DNA of 64,000 bases. Origin: Oscarella lobularis (lineage: Eukaryota > Porifera > Homoscleromorpha > Homosclerophorida > Oscarellidae). Shown here in pieces: positions 30,801 to 42,052 of the stretch; position 1 is the stretch's first letter; every line of letters begins with the position of its first letter. The stretch covers positions 5,259,733-5,323,732 of the forward strand of contig NC_089175.1 in assembly GCF_947507565.1 (NCBI RefSeq), written 5' to 3'. The notes under the pieces are model-generated. The model searched no databases. It saw only the letters and a program-made list of their open reading frames with translations, and was not told the DNA's origin. The translations under genes and the position numbers were made by a program.

Positions 30801-31517
30801 ACATCTGCAGAACAGATAACTGAAATCGCCAACGTCCTAGGCGCCAGGAGCTTCGATCACGAATTCACCTTAAATTTTCTGTCGGAACATCCTAAAAAGA
30901 GTCACAAGCACAATGTGGAATTGTTAGCAGGAAGAGCTGCTGAATTTCTTACTAACAAACTGATCAAGCTTTATAATCAGCCAGGGCAGTCAAAAGAAAC
31001 AACTGGCAGTCGGCAACGACGAAGGAACTTTCAGTTAAATACGTTCAGCTGCACTTTAGACCAGCGAAGTCTTCCTCTCGGCTTCTCGACGCCAAAATTG
31101 CCTAATGCAGATCTCCTTTGTGACTTGGAAAGTTGCACTTCGGAAAACGATGACGTCATTCTACTTAGCTGCGGGCACTCTCTCCATTCGACATGCACAA
31201 AGGATGAATCATGCGTCTACTGCCAGCCGTTTTTGCTCGACTCTATAAAGAAACTCTCTGAAGCCTTCAACAAGAGCATCGCAAAAGACCATCATGATGC
31301 AGATGAAGGCCACGTCCAGGAAGAGGACGACGATGGAGAGGAAGACTTCGAAGACAGAGAGGAAGACTGGTATACTACGACGGAGTTCCAGCAGCATCTA
31401 AAGGCATCCTTCAGAAATCTTCCGCCTTCTGCAGTGAGACCGGAATACATTTCTGCACTACAGAAAGAAAAACGCCGCGAAACTGTACTCTGTGATCACA
31501 GCTATGCTGGCAATTAG
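27875..31517 (+). CDS. candidate transposase of unnamed family, 11 exons, 1,001 aa, C-terminal RING-like Cys/His cluster
   Basis: Exons by frame and splice signals: 27875-28261, 28311-28452, 28511-28573, 28678-28761, 28816-28872, 28921-29168, 29224-29747, 29795-29938, 29994-30069, 30179-30287, 30346-31517; total 3,006 nt with no internal stop. Residues about 1-130 are basic; 130-245 (exons 2-5) look coiled-coil. Exons 6-7 carry HVPKEGKLYSATEMEAFCEE and VVDDFHSIHSVQRP (Asp399/Asp400). Exon 11 has FGGWLMVR, LLDDLVPLV (Asp671/672), RHNYNKAML and KKVETFHSLLR (Glu750). Near residues 870-905 a C-x4-C-x12-C-x-H-x3-H-x2-C-x5-C-x2-C pattern resembles a RING finger. The tail is acidic. From memory, similar uncharacterised proteins are frequent in cnidarians and sponges. 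Being the only gene in an element with exact TIRs and target duplication, it is probably the transposase; the Asp/Asp/Glu assignment is speculative. Confidence 0.75.
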
Positions 31518-31971
31518 AGCAGTGACGAGTACAAGCGACGTAAGGGCTTTCCACGAAAGAAATTCTACATCAAACGGCTAAGAAAAATCCACAAGCCACG
31601 TGGGAATTAAGCCCGGCTTTTTTAAAAGCCGAAAATCAAAGCAAAGAAAGAAGGCCCTTTTTATCATTTAGAGTGCTTCTTTCGCTTAAACAGTCAACTT
31701 CACAGGTAAGTATGACCGCAATGGCAATACACTATAGTGTATGCAGTGCACGCGACAGCGCGATTTTGCCATTGTGATGCAAGTTTCGTTCGAGAGGGTC
31801 CCGCTCTAAATCCGCCCATGACCTAGTGATTAATAACTTATCTTCTCGTTTTTATCAAAGAAAACAGTCGAAATCCTTCGCTAGAGGGCCAAATCGGCTC
31901 GATTTAGGAACATTCTACGCCGCGTAAAAGCCCTAGCGACGGAGCATGCGCGTTTGGAAGTCCGTCCTGCC

Positions 31972-31974
31972 CAT

Positions 31975-32009
<35 letters not shown>

Positions 32010-32098
32010 CTTCCGGCCCTAAGATCACGTTTGAGAGAGCCTCCCTCCGCCGTTATACGGGCTCCACCCGTACAACTCTTGTGGTCGGCTCCATAAAA
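31972..32098 (+). repeat. interspersed repeat family II, third copy, right half
   Basis: Starts with the duplicated CATACAGAC, then the CAGA run (to about 32008), CACTTCCGGCCCTAAGATCA and the end GTGGTCGGCTCCATAAAA. Confidence 0.85.
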
Positions 32099-33059
32099 CC
32101 TAATTATACATATGTATATGGTGACGTTAATTTTCCCTTGAAGGTTTCTCACGAAAATTGGTCCTGATAACGTAGTAGTCCTTGCGGGACTCCGATTGAC
32201 CTAAAACTGACAGAATGCCAAAAGGGCGAAAGACGGAATTTTTATGGAAAAAACCACGATCACGTCGAAGTGACGAAAACGACGGGAGGATTGTTCCCTG
32301 TTTCAATTTCTTATTGATTTTTATTAATCTCGTCGATTTGACCGGAAGTGAAAGAGTCGCGCATTTCGTTGCCCATTTCTCCGAAAGAAGCGACAATCTC
32401 TGAAGATGGCGCGGTGCATTGCTTACTACCGCATGTTTACGTATCGCGTCAGTCACCTTAGCTGAACTGGGCAGTAATGCAAAGAGCTGAAGACGTCTTG
32501 TACAAATACATACCATATAAAGATTTACCCAATTTCCTACAGTACATTGCAAAAATTTGGCGCTAATTGTTTTGGTGATCACTATAATCCTCCTCAATTC
32601 TCCGAACCTATTTTTACGCGCTAGAAGGAGGAAGAGCGGGCAAGGCGTGGGAGAGTGCTGGTAGTGAGTGCAAACTAGCTAGCATGGTGCAAAGTCGTGA
32701 GGAACACGTGGGGGATGAGTCGGAGCGTGATTGCTTTGCACGCGCGGAGGCTCAAAGCCACGTGTCTAGCACGGCTTTTTTCATGCTAGCCAGACTAACA
32801 ATTGCGCGTACTGACGCCTTCGTAGCTTTCCCCATAAGGAAGGAGGTAAACCTCGAAAAATTACGTGAGAGAAGCGCTGGCGATCGAGAAGTTGCGTTTG
32901 CGACGCTACGCATTAAATATGACGGACTGAGCTTCCCGAGCGTTGAAAACTAAGTCGCTTCATCGCTAAAGCGCTTTTCGCAAGCCCTGAAATTAATCTG
33001 AAGCGCATTAAACAATCACGTGGCCTTCATTGTCTTCATAGCTATACGTATAAGAAGCA
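32099..33059. other. intergenic region, no gene recognised
   Basis: Contains an 89-codon plus-strand frame (32684-32953) and a 156-codon minus-strand frame (32127-32597), neither with recognisable motifs or gene-like signals. The promoter and 5' UTR of the MFS gene must lie near its right end. Confidence 0.5.
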
Positions 33060-35048
33060 ATGCATAATTGGCCGAAGTACGACAGAAATAGCAGATGGCC
33101 GCCGATAATCGTTGTCCTGGCCGGTGCAACATTGCATTTGACTTTTGGAACGTTGTATACCTTTGGTTAGAAATATGGAACAAAGTCTACACTTCTAGTT
33201 CTTCTAATACAGGAAACATGAGCCCATATATAGTTTCTTACATACGACAAAACGGTCACCCAACATCAACAACTGCTGAAGTAAAAATTGAATCTCCTTA
33301 ATTCTGATTAAAAACGTGTTTATTTAGACTGTCACGTGGATTTTTGCTTTAGCAGTATTGGGTCAGAGCCTTTCAATGTATTTTGGCGGAGTGATTGAGC
33401 TTAAGTTGGGAACCCGGCTTACAGCACTCCTAGGATCATTGATGATGAGGTGAATGAAAGTGAATTCGCTATGAATACTGAACAACGATTTTTAGCGCGG
33501 GTGTTGCTCTGAGCTACTTTACAATAGCCTCATTCTGGTTCTTACTAATAACATACGGCTTTTTGTTTGGCTTTGGTGTGGGCATTGCTTATCCCATTCC
33601 AATGGCCTGTGCAATTCGGGTAGGGAGTGTTGAAAATGTGGTTCTAAAAAGCTGATAAATTTTATAGTGGCTTCCTAAGCAAAGAGGCTTTGCCACCGGC
33701 TTTATCGTAGCTGGTTTTGGTCTAGGTGCTTTTATTTTTAATCAGGTCCAAACGGCCTTTATTAATCCAAACGGCATAGAACCGGCAGGAGATGCTGATG
33801 AAACTGAAAGGTACCTCTAGAAAATTTGTGCTATCCTTCATGACTTTCTAACCCTTTAGATATTTTGAGGATCCCGAAGTTTTGAAGAAAACAAAGCAAT
33901 GTTTTCTTTTCCTTGCGGCGCTTTATGCGATTTTGCAAGTGATCAGCGCTTTTTTCTTAGTTAATCCTAAGTCTCATAACGTGACGGAAGAATCGCATAG
34001 CAGTAGGGAGATGACATCGATTACCTTATCTAAGAATCCTCCCAAGGCCGACAAAGTTTCAAGCTTAGTTCTACAAAGTAAATCAAAAGCGTCGAACACG
34101 TCTATCAAGATTGAACGCGAAAAGCCAGTCCATTTTAAACCAAAGCAGCTATTATTTCAGAAAAATTTCTACCTATTATGGGTCATGTTTCTTTTCTCGG
34201 GACAAGGCGTTGTAACAGTATCAACTCTCTATAAAGCGTACGGATTCGGATTCATAACGAGCGACCGGTTCTTGGCTGTTACTGGGGCAATTGGTTCTCT
34301 TTCAAACGCTCTTGGCCGAATACTATGGAGCTCTCTGGCGGATAGACTTTCTTTTAGGGTTTGTTGTACCCGAGTAAAGCTATCAATCAAAAATTTATTG
34401 TTACCCCGTATTTAGTTAACAGCGATGGCTATGATGACTATGATGACGGCTTTGCTTTTGAGTTTCAGTGCCACGTCCTTAGTCGGAAAAGAAATGTTTC
34501 TTACTTGGATCATTTTGTTATTTTTTTGCATTGGTGGCGTCTATTCACTTTTTCCTATAGCGACCGTGAGGCACGTATTTTGCGCGTTTCTCCTAAGTAT
34601 GGTCGCACCGATGTATAATTGTTTTTACAGAGCTTTCGGATCCAAGTACTTTGCCTCTAACTACGGTCTTGTCTTCAGTAGTCAGGTAGAGCGAGCAAAC
34701 GATTTTTTCATCTGTTCTACGAGAATTTTCTGTAGGCTATTGGGGCTCTCGTAGGAGCTTTTGTGCCAACTATTTTAGCCAAATCTCTTGGCTACATTGG
34801 TGTATGGTATATCTCTGCTGGTCTCGTCTACATAGGTATAGTCTCTGTTGACTGTCAGCACGCACAAGATGTTTATCTGTGTTTCCGCATTAGCTGTTCT
34901 TGTGACTTACTGCTGCTCCATGCGAGTTCCTGAACAATCTTTAGAAAAGACAATAGACGCTGCTCATTTTCCGCGACAAGCCTCCTCTACGCGTCTCGGA
35001 CTCACTGTTAGGGGCAGTCCGTCTCTTTTTGTCAAAACGTCCGTCTAA
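33060..35048 (+). CDS. major facilitator superfamily transporter, 510 aa, 10 exons (OFA/monocarboxylate-like)
   Basis: Predicted exons: 33060-33165, 33213-33280, 33328-33449, 33496-33619, 33668-33810, 33860-34358, 34416-34570, 34631-34685, 34736-34806, 34859-35048; total 1,533 nt. The start ATG at 33060 puts the first membrane segment (IIVVLAGATLHLTFGTLYTFG) near residue 15. Twelve segments can be traced, with a hydrophilic central loop of about 75 residues (around 225-295) between the two halves. WLPKQRGFATGFIVAGFGLGA and IATVRAFGSKYFASNYG are typical of the oxalate:formate antiporter-like branch. Introns are 46-60 bp. Intron 7 is predicted GC-AG (AG/GCACGT at 34571) because only this joins the FGSKYF exon in frame. 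Substrate unknown; a plasma-membrane anion or monocarboxylate role is inference. Confidence 0.82.
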
Positions 35049-35360
35049 CCGAGTGCCCTTATAATTCAGCTAAAACCTACAGTGTCAAGTTCTACTCTTA
35101 TAAAACAAAACTGGTAAACTCACCGGTGCTTGCCCTCATGCGCACCCGGGTTGACTCAGTTACCGTACGCACATAAATCCTACTGTATGGCGTTTTAGTT
35201 TCTACATCACTTTGTAACACAAACTATTGAATATATATGGATTGTGCAAGATTCGGGGCGGGGTAGCCGCTTCGCAAAGTCCCGGCTAACAACTTCTGTA
35301 GAACTTTTCTGCTTTAGCTGTTCTTGTCTGTCCAGTTTCTATCGGCGACGAGTGATTGGA

Positions 35361-38300
35361 ATGGCACACACGCCGACATCAACGTGTCACTTGTCCGTCG
35401 AAGGCATGACGTGCTCGTCGTGCACCAAGGCAATCGTTTCAGCTCTATCCGACGTCAAAGGGGTGACAAATGTGATAGTATCGCTCGAAACGGCAAGTGC
35501 TTCAATTTCACACGACCAAGCCGCTATCCAGCCGGAAAAAATTCGAGAAGTGATCGAAGACTGCGGTTTCGAGGTGCGAATCGTCGAAACAGTAACGAAT
35601 CACCAATCGACGTACGACATCGACGGCATGGTTTGCGAATCGTGCGTGAAAAGCATAGCGGCGGCCCTCGACGACGAAGCAGGTGTCGTCGAGTGTCACG
35701 TGTCTCTCGCCAACAAATCAGCGCTTGTCGTCTTCGATCCCGGTCGAGTCGACTCCGATCGCATACGAAACGTAATCGAAGATGCCGGGTTCGAAGCGAA
35801 AGAGTCTTCGATTGTCGGTGACGTCAAGAGGAGCGCGGAGGCGTTGAATGACCACTCGGACTCCATGGTTACAGTTCCGGTCCGTGCTGCCACTAAACGC
35901 GTTCGCTTCGCCGATGTTTCTCTGAGTGAAATTGACGCCGATGACTGTCCAAGAGAGGCGGAGTCGTTGGAATTGACGGTACAGTTGAGTTTGGACGACG
36001 TCCATATGGCTCTAAGTACTGTATTGCTTTTCGTTAGATTATTGGCATGTCCTGTGCCTCTTGTGTAAATTTGATCGAGCGAACTTTGAAGAAGAAAAGT
36101 GGGGTGACTAAAGCTTCTGTTGCATTAGCAACGAGCACGGGAAAGTTTGAATTTGACTCAAACAAAATCAAGTCGAAAGAAATAGTATCTGCAATAAATG
36201 TGCGGGGGGGGGGGGGGGGGGGGGGATTTTAGGAGACGATGAGAATGAGCTCTTTTTAGGATTTAGGTTTTCGAGCGTCATTAGCAACAGAAGTCCTTCA
36301 GAAGTCAGCAAAAGAGCGCTTGACTCATTCAGCTGAAATAAAAAAGTCAGTCGTCTTTTTTTTCCAAACTAGTGATTTTATTTAATTAAATTATAGGTGG
36401 AAACGGGCCTTTTTTATGTCCTTTCTATTTACTCTTCCTACTCTACTCGTTTCTATCCTGTTAAAAAATCATTGCAAGCCTGTGCTCATCATCAATGGCT
36501 TATCTCTTCACAATTTCTTTTTATTTCTTTTGTGTACAACAGTTCAGGTCATGAAACGTGCCTCTTTTTTTCTCATGAAGTCATGGTTTTTTATAGATAT
36601 TCTCTGGTCGATACTTTTACGTGTCCGCCTTCAAATCTCTGCGACACGGTGCGGCTAATATGGACGTGCTCATTGCAATGGCAACTACTACAGCATATGT
36701 TTACTCCGTAAATCGATTATTAATTAATTATTTAATGCATTTTCTTGATTGGAAATGGGACCCTTCCCTGCTGTGCCTGCTCAGACTCTTCGCTGCTGTA
36801 AAGCGTTTCTATCCAATCAAGAAAATGCCATGTTCTACTAATAAGAAAGCACTTGCTGTACTTTAGGTCGTTATTGTTTTGTACGCCATGAGCGTTCAGA
36901 AGCCACTTAGTCCTGTGACCTTTTTTGAAACGCCTGCAATGCTCTTCTCTTTTGTCTCATTTGGTCGATGGCTTGAACACATAGCGAAAGTAAGTTGTAT
37001 GATCTCGCTTCTGGTGAATTGTCACAACACTTTCCTCATTTTCAAGAGCAAAACGTCGGCTGCTCTAACAAAGCTCATGGAATTGCAAGCTACTGAAGCA
37101 GCTGTTGTTACCATAAGTGCAGACAACGAAATACTAAGGTGATTGATTGATTGATTGATTGATTAATTAATTCTGACAAAATATGGCGCCAAACCTAAAG
37201 TAGTCTTTTGCATTTCTTTGAATAGTGATTGAGTTCCTCGAAAGTGCACGTTTATACGTAGAAGAATCTATGGGTTTTTTGTTTAGTGAAAAAGTGGTCA
37301 GTGTTGACCACCTGAGGGAAGACGACATCTTGAAAGTCATTCCAGGTGACAAGGTTCCCGTTGATGGAATTGTTATTCACGGTTCATCGAGCGTGGACGA
37401 ATCTATGATAACCGGCGAGTCAATGCCTGTAGCAAAGGCGACAGGCAATCGCGTGATTGGAGCAACAATGAACCTTGACGGAATGTTTCTGATGAGAGCC
37501 ACGCAGGTGGGCGGCAAGACGATGCTCTCGCAGATTTTTCGGCTTATTGAAGAAGCTCAGATATCAAAGGTTTGGTCATTTTTTTGCTCAACGTTACTCA
37601 GACTTTCTCCTTCCCCTAGGCGCCTATACAAAGGTATGCGGATAAAATTGCTGGATATTTTGTGCCAGGAATTGTCACGCTTTCTCTCATCGCATTTACT
37701 GTTTGGGTTCTTATTGGCAGAGCCAATCACGGCGTCATTAGCCACATGGTACGGTAGGACCTTTCTCTACGGCTTGTTGGCCACCCTAGGGTAAATTTGT
37801 AAGGCGTTGTCTTTATACAAAGCCCTAGGGCTCCGCATGCATAGAAAGTTTTCCCTGTTTGCCCGCTTTAATGAATTTTTACATGCACTTTCTTATAAAC
37901 GCGCCTCCTTTTTAGGTACCGAACTGCACCAAGCAATTGTTCAATGGCACCTACCATTCGAGTGATGTCGCTTTTGTTCAAATTGCCTTTCTCGTCGCTA
38001 TATCAGTTCTTTGCATGGCCTGCCCTTGCGCGCTCGGTCTCGCAACCCCGACTGCAGTTATGGTCGGCACAGGAGTGGGTGCTCAAAACGGAATTCTCAT
38101 CAAGGGCGGCGAAGCGCTTGAAACGCTGCACAAAGTCAAAGCGATCGTTTTTGATAAAACGGGTACGTTGACTCTCGGCAAAGCGCGCGTCTCCCACTGT
38201 CGGATGTTTGTGGATGGCGTCGTTTGCTCGAAGAGCATTGCCGTGGCTGCGGCGGCGACGGCCGAGCAAAACAGCGAACATCCGGTTGCATCGGCCATAG

Positions 38301-39535
38301 TGGACTATGGCAAGGAGTTGTTGCGTTGCAATGCATTTGGAGTGGGAAGAGATTTTCGTGCGGAACCTGGACTGGGGATTAGTTGCTGTGTCAGCCAATT
38401 GAAACGCGTCGTCGTGATGAATCGGCGGAGTTCGTCGCCAGCGTCACCGGTAAATGGAAAACTCATAGAAGGTAAAGTTTACGGGGGGATAGAGTTCCAA
38501 GTGTACGAAGGAGAACGTTTTTTGTGTGTGAGTAGTTGCTGGAGATCATGATGTTTTTGTTGGAAATCGAACTTACATGACACGGAAGGGGGTGGAGGTT
38601 ACTGCTGAAGTGAGCTCCATTATGAAAGGATTTGAAGAGGATGGAAATACCGTTGTCCTCATTGCAATTGACAGTACGTGCATCTTGCCTTTTTTTTCCG
38701 TTGAGAGAATTTTTGCTTAGATCTGCTTGTGGGAATGCTTGCTGTGAGTGATAGCGTGAAGCCGGAAGCGGGAGAAGTCGTCGACGTATTGCATTCCATG
38801 GGCATCAAAGTCGCAATGCTGACGGGCGATAACGAGAGAACGGCAAAAGCAATAGCAGAAGAGGTATGGCTATGGCCGCAAAGTAGAGCTAGTTTCGTGT
38901 GTGAAACCCTACCTACCTACCTACCTACATATGTATCTACTATACAATTTCTGTTACCCCCGTGTAGACTCTGCGCAGTTCTCTCGTGTCTTTTGCCCCA
39001 GTTTTGCTAGCACCGCCGGTATTCATTAATTCATTAGGTCGGGATTTCAAACGTTTATGCTGGCGTTCTTCCTGGCGAAAAAGCGTCTCGAATCAAGCAT
39101 CTTCAACGCGCCCATGGCGTTGTAGCAATGGTTGGAGACGGAATCAACGACTCGCCCGCTCTCGCCCAGTCAGACGTCGGCATTGCGATAGGCAGAGGCT
39201 CGGACATCGCAATCGAAGCCGCCGGAGTCGTTTTAGTTCGAGTAAGATTCTGCACACGTTCCCAAATTTCGTATCCTCACTCATTGGCGCAGAACGATCT
39301 CATGGACGTCGTCGTAGCAATGGACTTATCACGGAAGACGGTCAAACGAATTTATTTCAACTTCATCTGGGCCACAATTTATAACATTGTTGGAATTCCA
39401 ATAGCAGCAGGCGTATTAATTCCCGTAGGCGTGTCCCTCCAACCGTGGATGGCCTCCGCGGCAATGGCCGTCTCGTCCGTTTCTGTCGTCGCCTCGTCGC
39501 TTCTGCTAAAGCTGTGCGGTTACGTCACTATTTGA
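35361..39535 (+). CDS. ATP7: copper-transporting P1B-type ATPase (ATP7-like), 14 exons, 1,012 aa, three HMA domains
   Basis: Predicted exons: 35361-35978, 36038-36199, 36260-36345, 36397-36547, 36597-36707, 36867-36989, 37047-37138, 37287-37569, 37620-37748, 37916-38471, 38536-38673, 38721-38863, 39038-39241, 39293-39535; total 3,039 nt. Cytosolic metal-binding domains carry GMTCSSC, GMVCESC and GMSCASC (the third is split from the second by a linker of about 50 residues). Membrane segments begin at [11 protein letters not shown]. Actuator TGES, the membrane CPC copper site (CMACPCALG), phosphorylation DKTGT, SEHP of the nucleotide domain, TGDN and [10 protein letters not shown] are all present. 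It pumps Cu(I) from the cytosol into the secretory pathway or out of the cell. Human ATP7A/B have six HMA domains; three is common in invertebrates. No C-terminal dileucine signal is visible; the protein ends soon after the last membrane segment. Confidence 0.94.
36204..36225 (+). repeat. G22 homopolymer in intron 2 of the copper ATPase gene
   Basis: Twenty-two consecutive G, five bases after the predicted donor GTGCG (36200). The intron is only 60 bp, so the tract fills a third of it. It could also be an assembly or base-calling artefact in length. Confidence 0.85.
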
Positions 39536-39894
39536 TCTAATTTTCTATCTCTAATTTCTTGGTGTCATAGCTATAGAAGGCCAGATCCGTCACTGCGTTT
39601 GCGCATTGGTGACGGCATCAAAATGAAATTACGACGGCTTGCCGCCCCTCGGGGATACACCGCACTCACTCTCGAGGATTCCTTGTGATGCTAGAAAGCG
39701 GCAAGCTAAATTTGGACTGTACACGCTAAGATGACTATGTAAATTAAATTGTTACTGTAAGGGCCGGGGATTTCCGTCGGGAATTTCCGCCCTGCCCCAA
39801 AACACGGATATCAGAATAGACAAACATACGGGCTGTATTTGGCTCTAATTTGGCTTGGCTTTGTTCCCTCGTCATTTTCGTCCTTGCGCTTTGA

Positions 39895-42052
39895 ATGGCG
39901 GTCGCATCGCGGAGCCAGTACGGTGCTCGACTCAAGGAGGGCCAAGTGATGAAGTTTCCGCCGATGGATCAAGCGAGGCGCCGGCGGGTACGTGAAAATT
40001 CTCACTCGCGCAAGAAGAAACCGCAGAGAGCACGCGCATTCGCTCTGCGTAGAACCTGAAGAAGCGCTGGATCATCTTGTGGGAATCCTGTCACGTGTCA
40101 TACTACGCCGACAGCGGCGCCGAAACGTGCCGTGGCGTAATCAACTTGGCCCAGTGCGAGCGCGTCGAGCCTGATTTCAAGCACTTTCTCGTCACGTCGA
40201 CGGAAAGCGCTTTCGCGCTCCACTGCAAGGATAGCAGCGGCAAGGAGCGCACCTACGCTTTCATCGTCGGCACAAACGCCGACGACGCGATGCATCAATG
40301 GGCCGATGAGATAGAACGCAAAAGAAAACGTAAGACTGCCTTCTGGTATGCGCCGGAAGTGGAATGCGAGGGCGTGGTTATTAAAATGATTTGTATCTTT
40401 TAGACGTCCAAGGCGAACCCGAATTCGTTCGACGCTACTCGCAACACGGCGAAGCTCTCTACGCGTCGATCAAAAGAACGAAGAAGAAAGTCGAGTCTCG
40501 TCCACTTCCGGAACTCCCGCCGCCTTTGAGTCCTCGCAAGGCAGCGATGACGATGGCCGGCGCCGATTTGCGTCCCGAGGTTTCTCATCGACCGACCGCA
40601 TCGCCGATGCCTGCAAAGGGCTTCTCGCTGCCGCGACATCTTCCTTCGCGATCGTGGGCGGGATCGTTCGAAGAGGATGAGGACGCTCGCCGCTCGGCCA
40701 GTCCGCAGGTGCCCAAGCCGCATCGCAAATTGTCGAGAGGGTGGGAGAGCGCTCTGAACATGACCCCTCTTCTCTCGCCGCCGCCGGTCACGATGCCGAG
40801 AAGAACGAGCGGAGAGTTGACGGATGACGATCCTGAAAGGCTCCGCCGCACCTCGGCTACCGCCAACGAAGACAAGTCATTGTATGCGGATATGAGCGGC
40901 GTTCTGAGCACCAAGATCTGCGAAGAGGAAGGTCCGTATGCAGATATGGGTAGCAGGCGCAAGCTGTCATCGAGGGCGGCATCAGTGAATGACGAGGATC
41001 TTTATACGGATATGAGCGGCGGCGTTTTAAGTCAGCGCTCGCGTCGCGGTTCTCGTCTTCTTCTGCCGTCGGTTGCGTCCGGACGCGAGCTCTTTGACGG
41101 CGTTGGCGGATCGGTCAACGCCGGCAGCGTGTCGCTCTTCGTGCCGCCGAACACTGTCGCCAAAGAGACGACGTTCGCCATCGACATTTATTTTGATTCA
41201 AGTGTTATGCCGCCGATCCACTCTGCGGCAGACGATATCGACGACGTCAACGAAGTCATCTTGAGTCCCGTTGTCTTTGTGGAGCCCCACGATCAACAGT
41301 TAAACGGGACGGTATTTCTCCGTCTTCCCCACGCTGCGCCGTCGCTTGCCGGCTGGTCTCTTCACGTGCTTCGCTGCAACGCCAGTGCAAATGACTTCCC
41401 TTCAAAGTGGGAAGTGTTTGCGACGTATCCGGCGTCGAACAGCAGCGGCAGAGGAAGTTTCTCCGATCCCCAAAACGGTTTAATTGGTTTGAATCATTGC
41501 TGCTGGTTGTGCATCAAGGGACTAGCCGATCCTCGTCTCGATCCCGAGCTCGCTTTACGCGTCGTTCTCTATGGGAAACCGCTCGTAGCGAACGGCTCGA
41601 ATTGGGTGGTGAACGTGCTTGCGTTTCGCGATAGCGGCGACGCCGACGGCAAGTTACGCGTTCAGGCAAAAGTCGGTAGCGACTCCTACATACTGGCGTC
41701 GAGTCGCGTACCACTTCCGCACGGTGCTCGCGTCGCATTCGTCCTGCACGATCCGAGTGGCACGTGGGCCTGCGGACGATCGGCGTCGACGACGCGTCGC
41801 GTTGTCGACGGATCAACATTTTGGACGGGATTGTTTGAGGAAGAGGTGTCGTACAAGTTCGATTTTGTCGCTCTCAACCGGGGCGACGACGTCAACGAAT
41901 TCACTTGCCAGTGCGAAGTCGAAGTTAAAAAGGTCGGTGATGACGACGACGACGGCGAGGCGGATTTTTCCACGTCGTTGCAAGTGAGAGAGCCGCTCGG
42001 TGAAACGGGCCCGCTTACGCCGCCCGTGTCACCTCAGTCGTATTTCGTCTAA
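39895..42052 (+). CDS. PH + ZU5-like adaptor protein, paralogue 1, 672 aa, with YxxM-type tyrosine motifs
   Basis: Exons 39895-39987, 40053-40329, 40404-42052 (2,019 nt). The start is chosen because ARLKEGQVMKFPP aligns with the N-termini of the next two genes. An N-terminal PH domain (about residues 12-125; KKRWIILWESCHVSYYADSG to WADEIERKRK) is followed by a Pro/Ser-rich linker with LPELPPPLSP. Then come three related tyrosine motifs, SLYADMSG, GPYADMGS and DLYTDMSG, each YxDM and so of the YxxM type bound by PI3K p85 SH2 domains. From about residue 345 a ZU5-like beta domain starts (GGSVNAGSVSLFVPPNTV) followed by a second beta-rich region to about 655. The layout suggests a membrane-recruited tyrosine-phosphorylated adaptor; function inferred. 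Confidence 0.8.

Larger units (their letters stand above)
27437..31971 (+). mobile_element. 4,535-bp DNA transposon with about 30-bp TIRs, 9-bp target duplication and an 11-exon gene
   Basis: Left end GGCAGGAC(AGGAC)GGACTTCCAAACGCGCATGCTC (27437-27471; the bracketed 5 bp are only in the left end) and its inverse at 31942-31971. CATACAGAC stands on both sides (27428-27436 and 31972-31980). The flanks are the two halves of a family II repeat; uninterrupted copies (9350, 18670) read ACATACATACAGACAGACAG, exactly the predicted empty site. The only gene inside is 27875-31517. Two strong hairpins lie near the left end. The superfamily is not one I can name. Confidence 0.92.

Noticed and set aside
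9281-32152. ORFs rich in QTDRQTDRQTD or VCLSVCLSVC within family II copies
   Set aside because: Direct translation of the CAGA microsatellite in different frames.
33060-35048. Recent bacterial origin of the MFS transporter
   Set aside because: Nine short spliceosomal introns and base composition like its neighbours show a long-resident eukaryotic gene.
35978-36037. Alternative exon 1 end at 36015 in the copper ATPase gene
   Set aside because: It would put the third HMA domain out of frame; the donor at 35979 gives [12 protein letters not shown] in frame.
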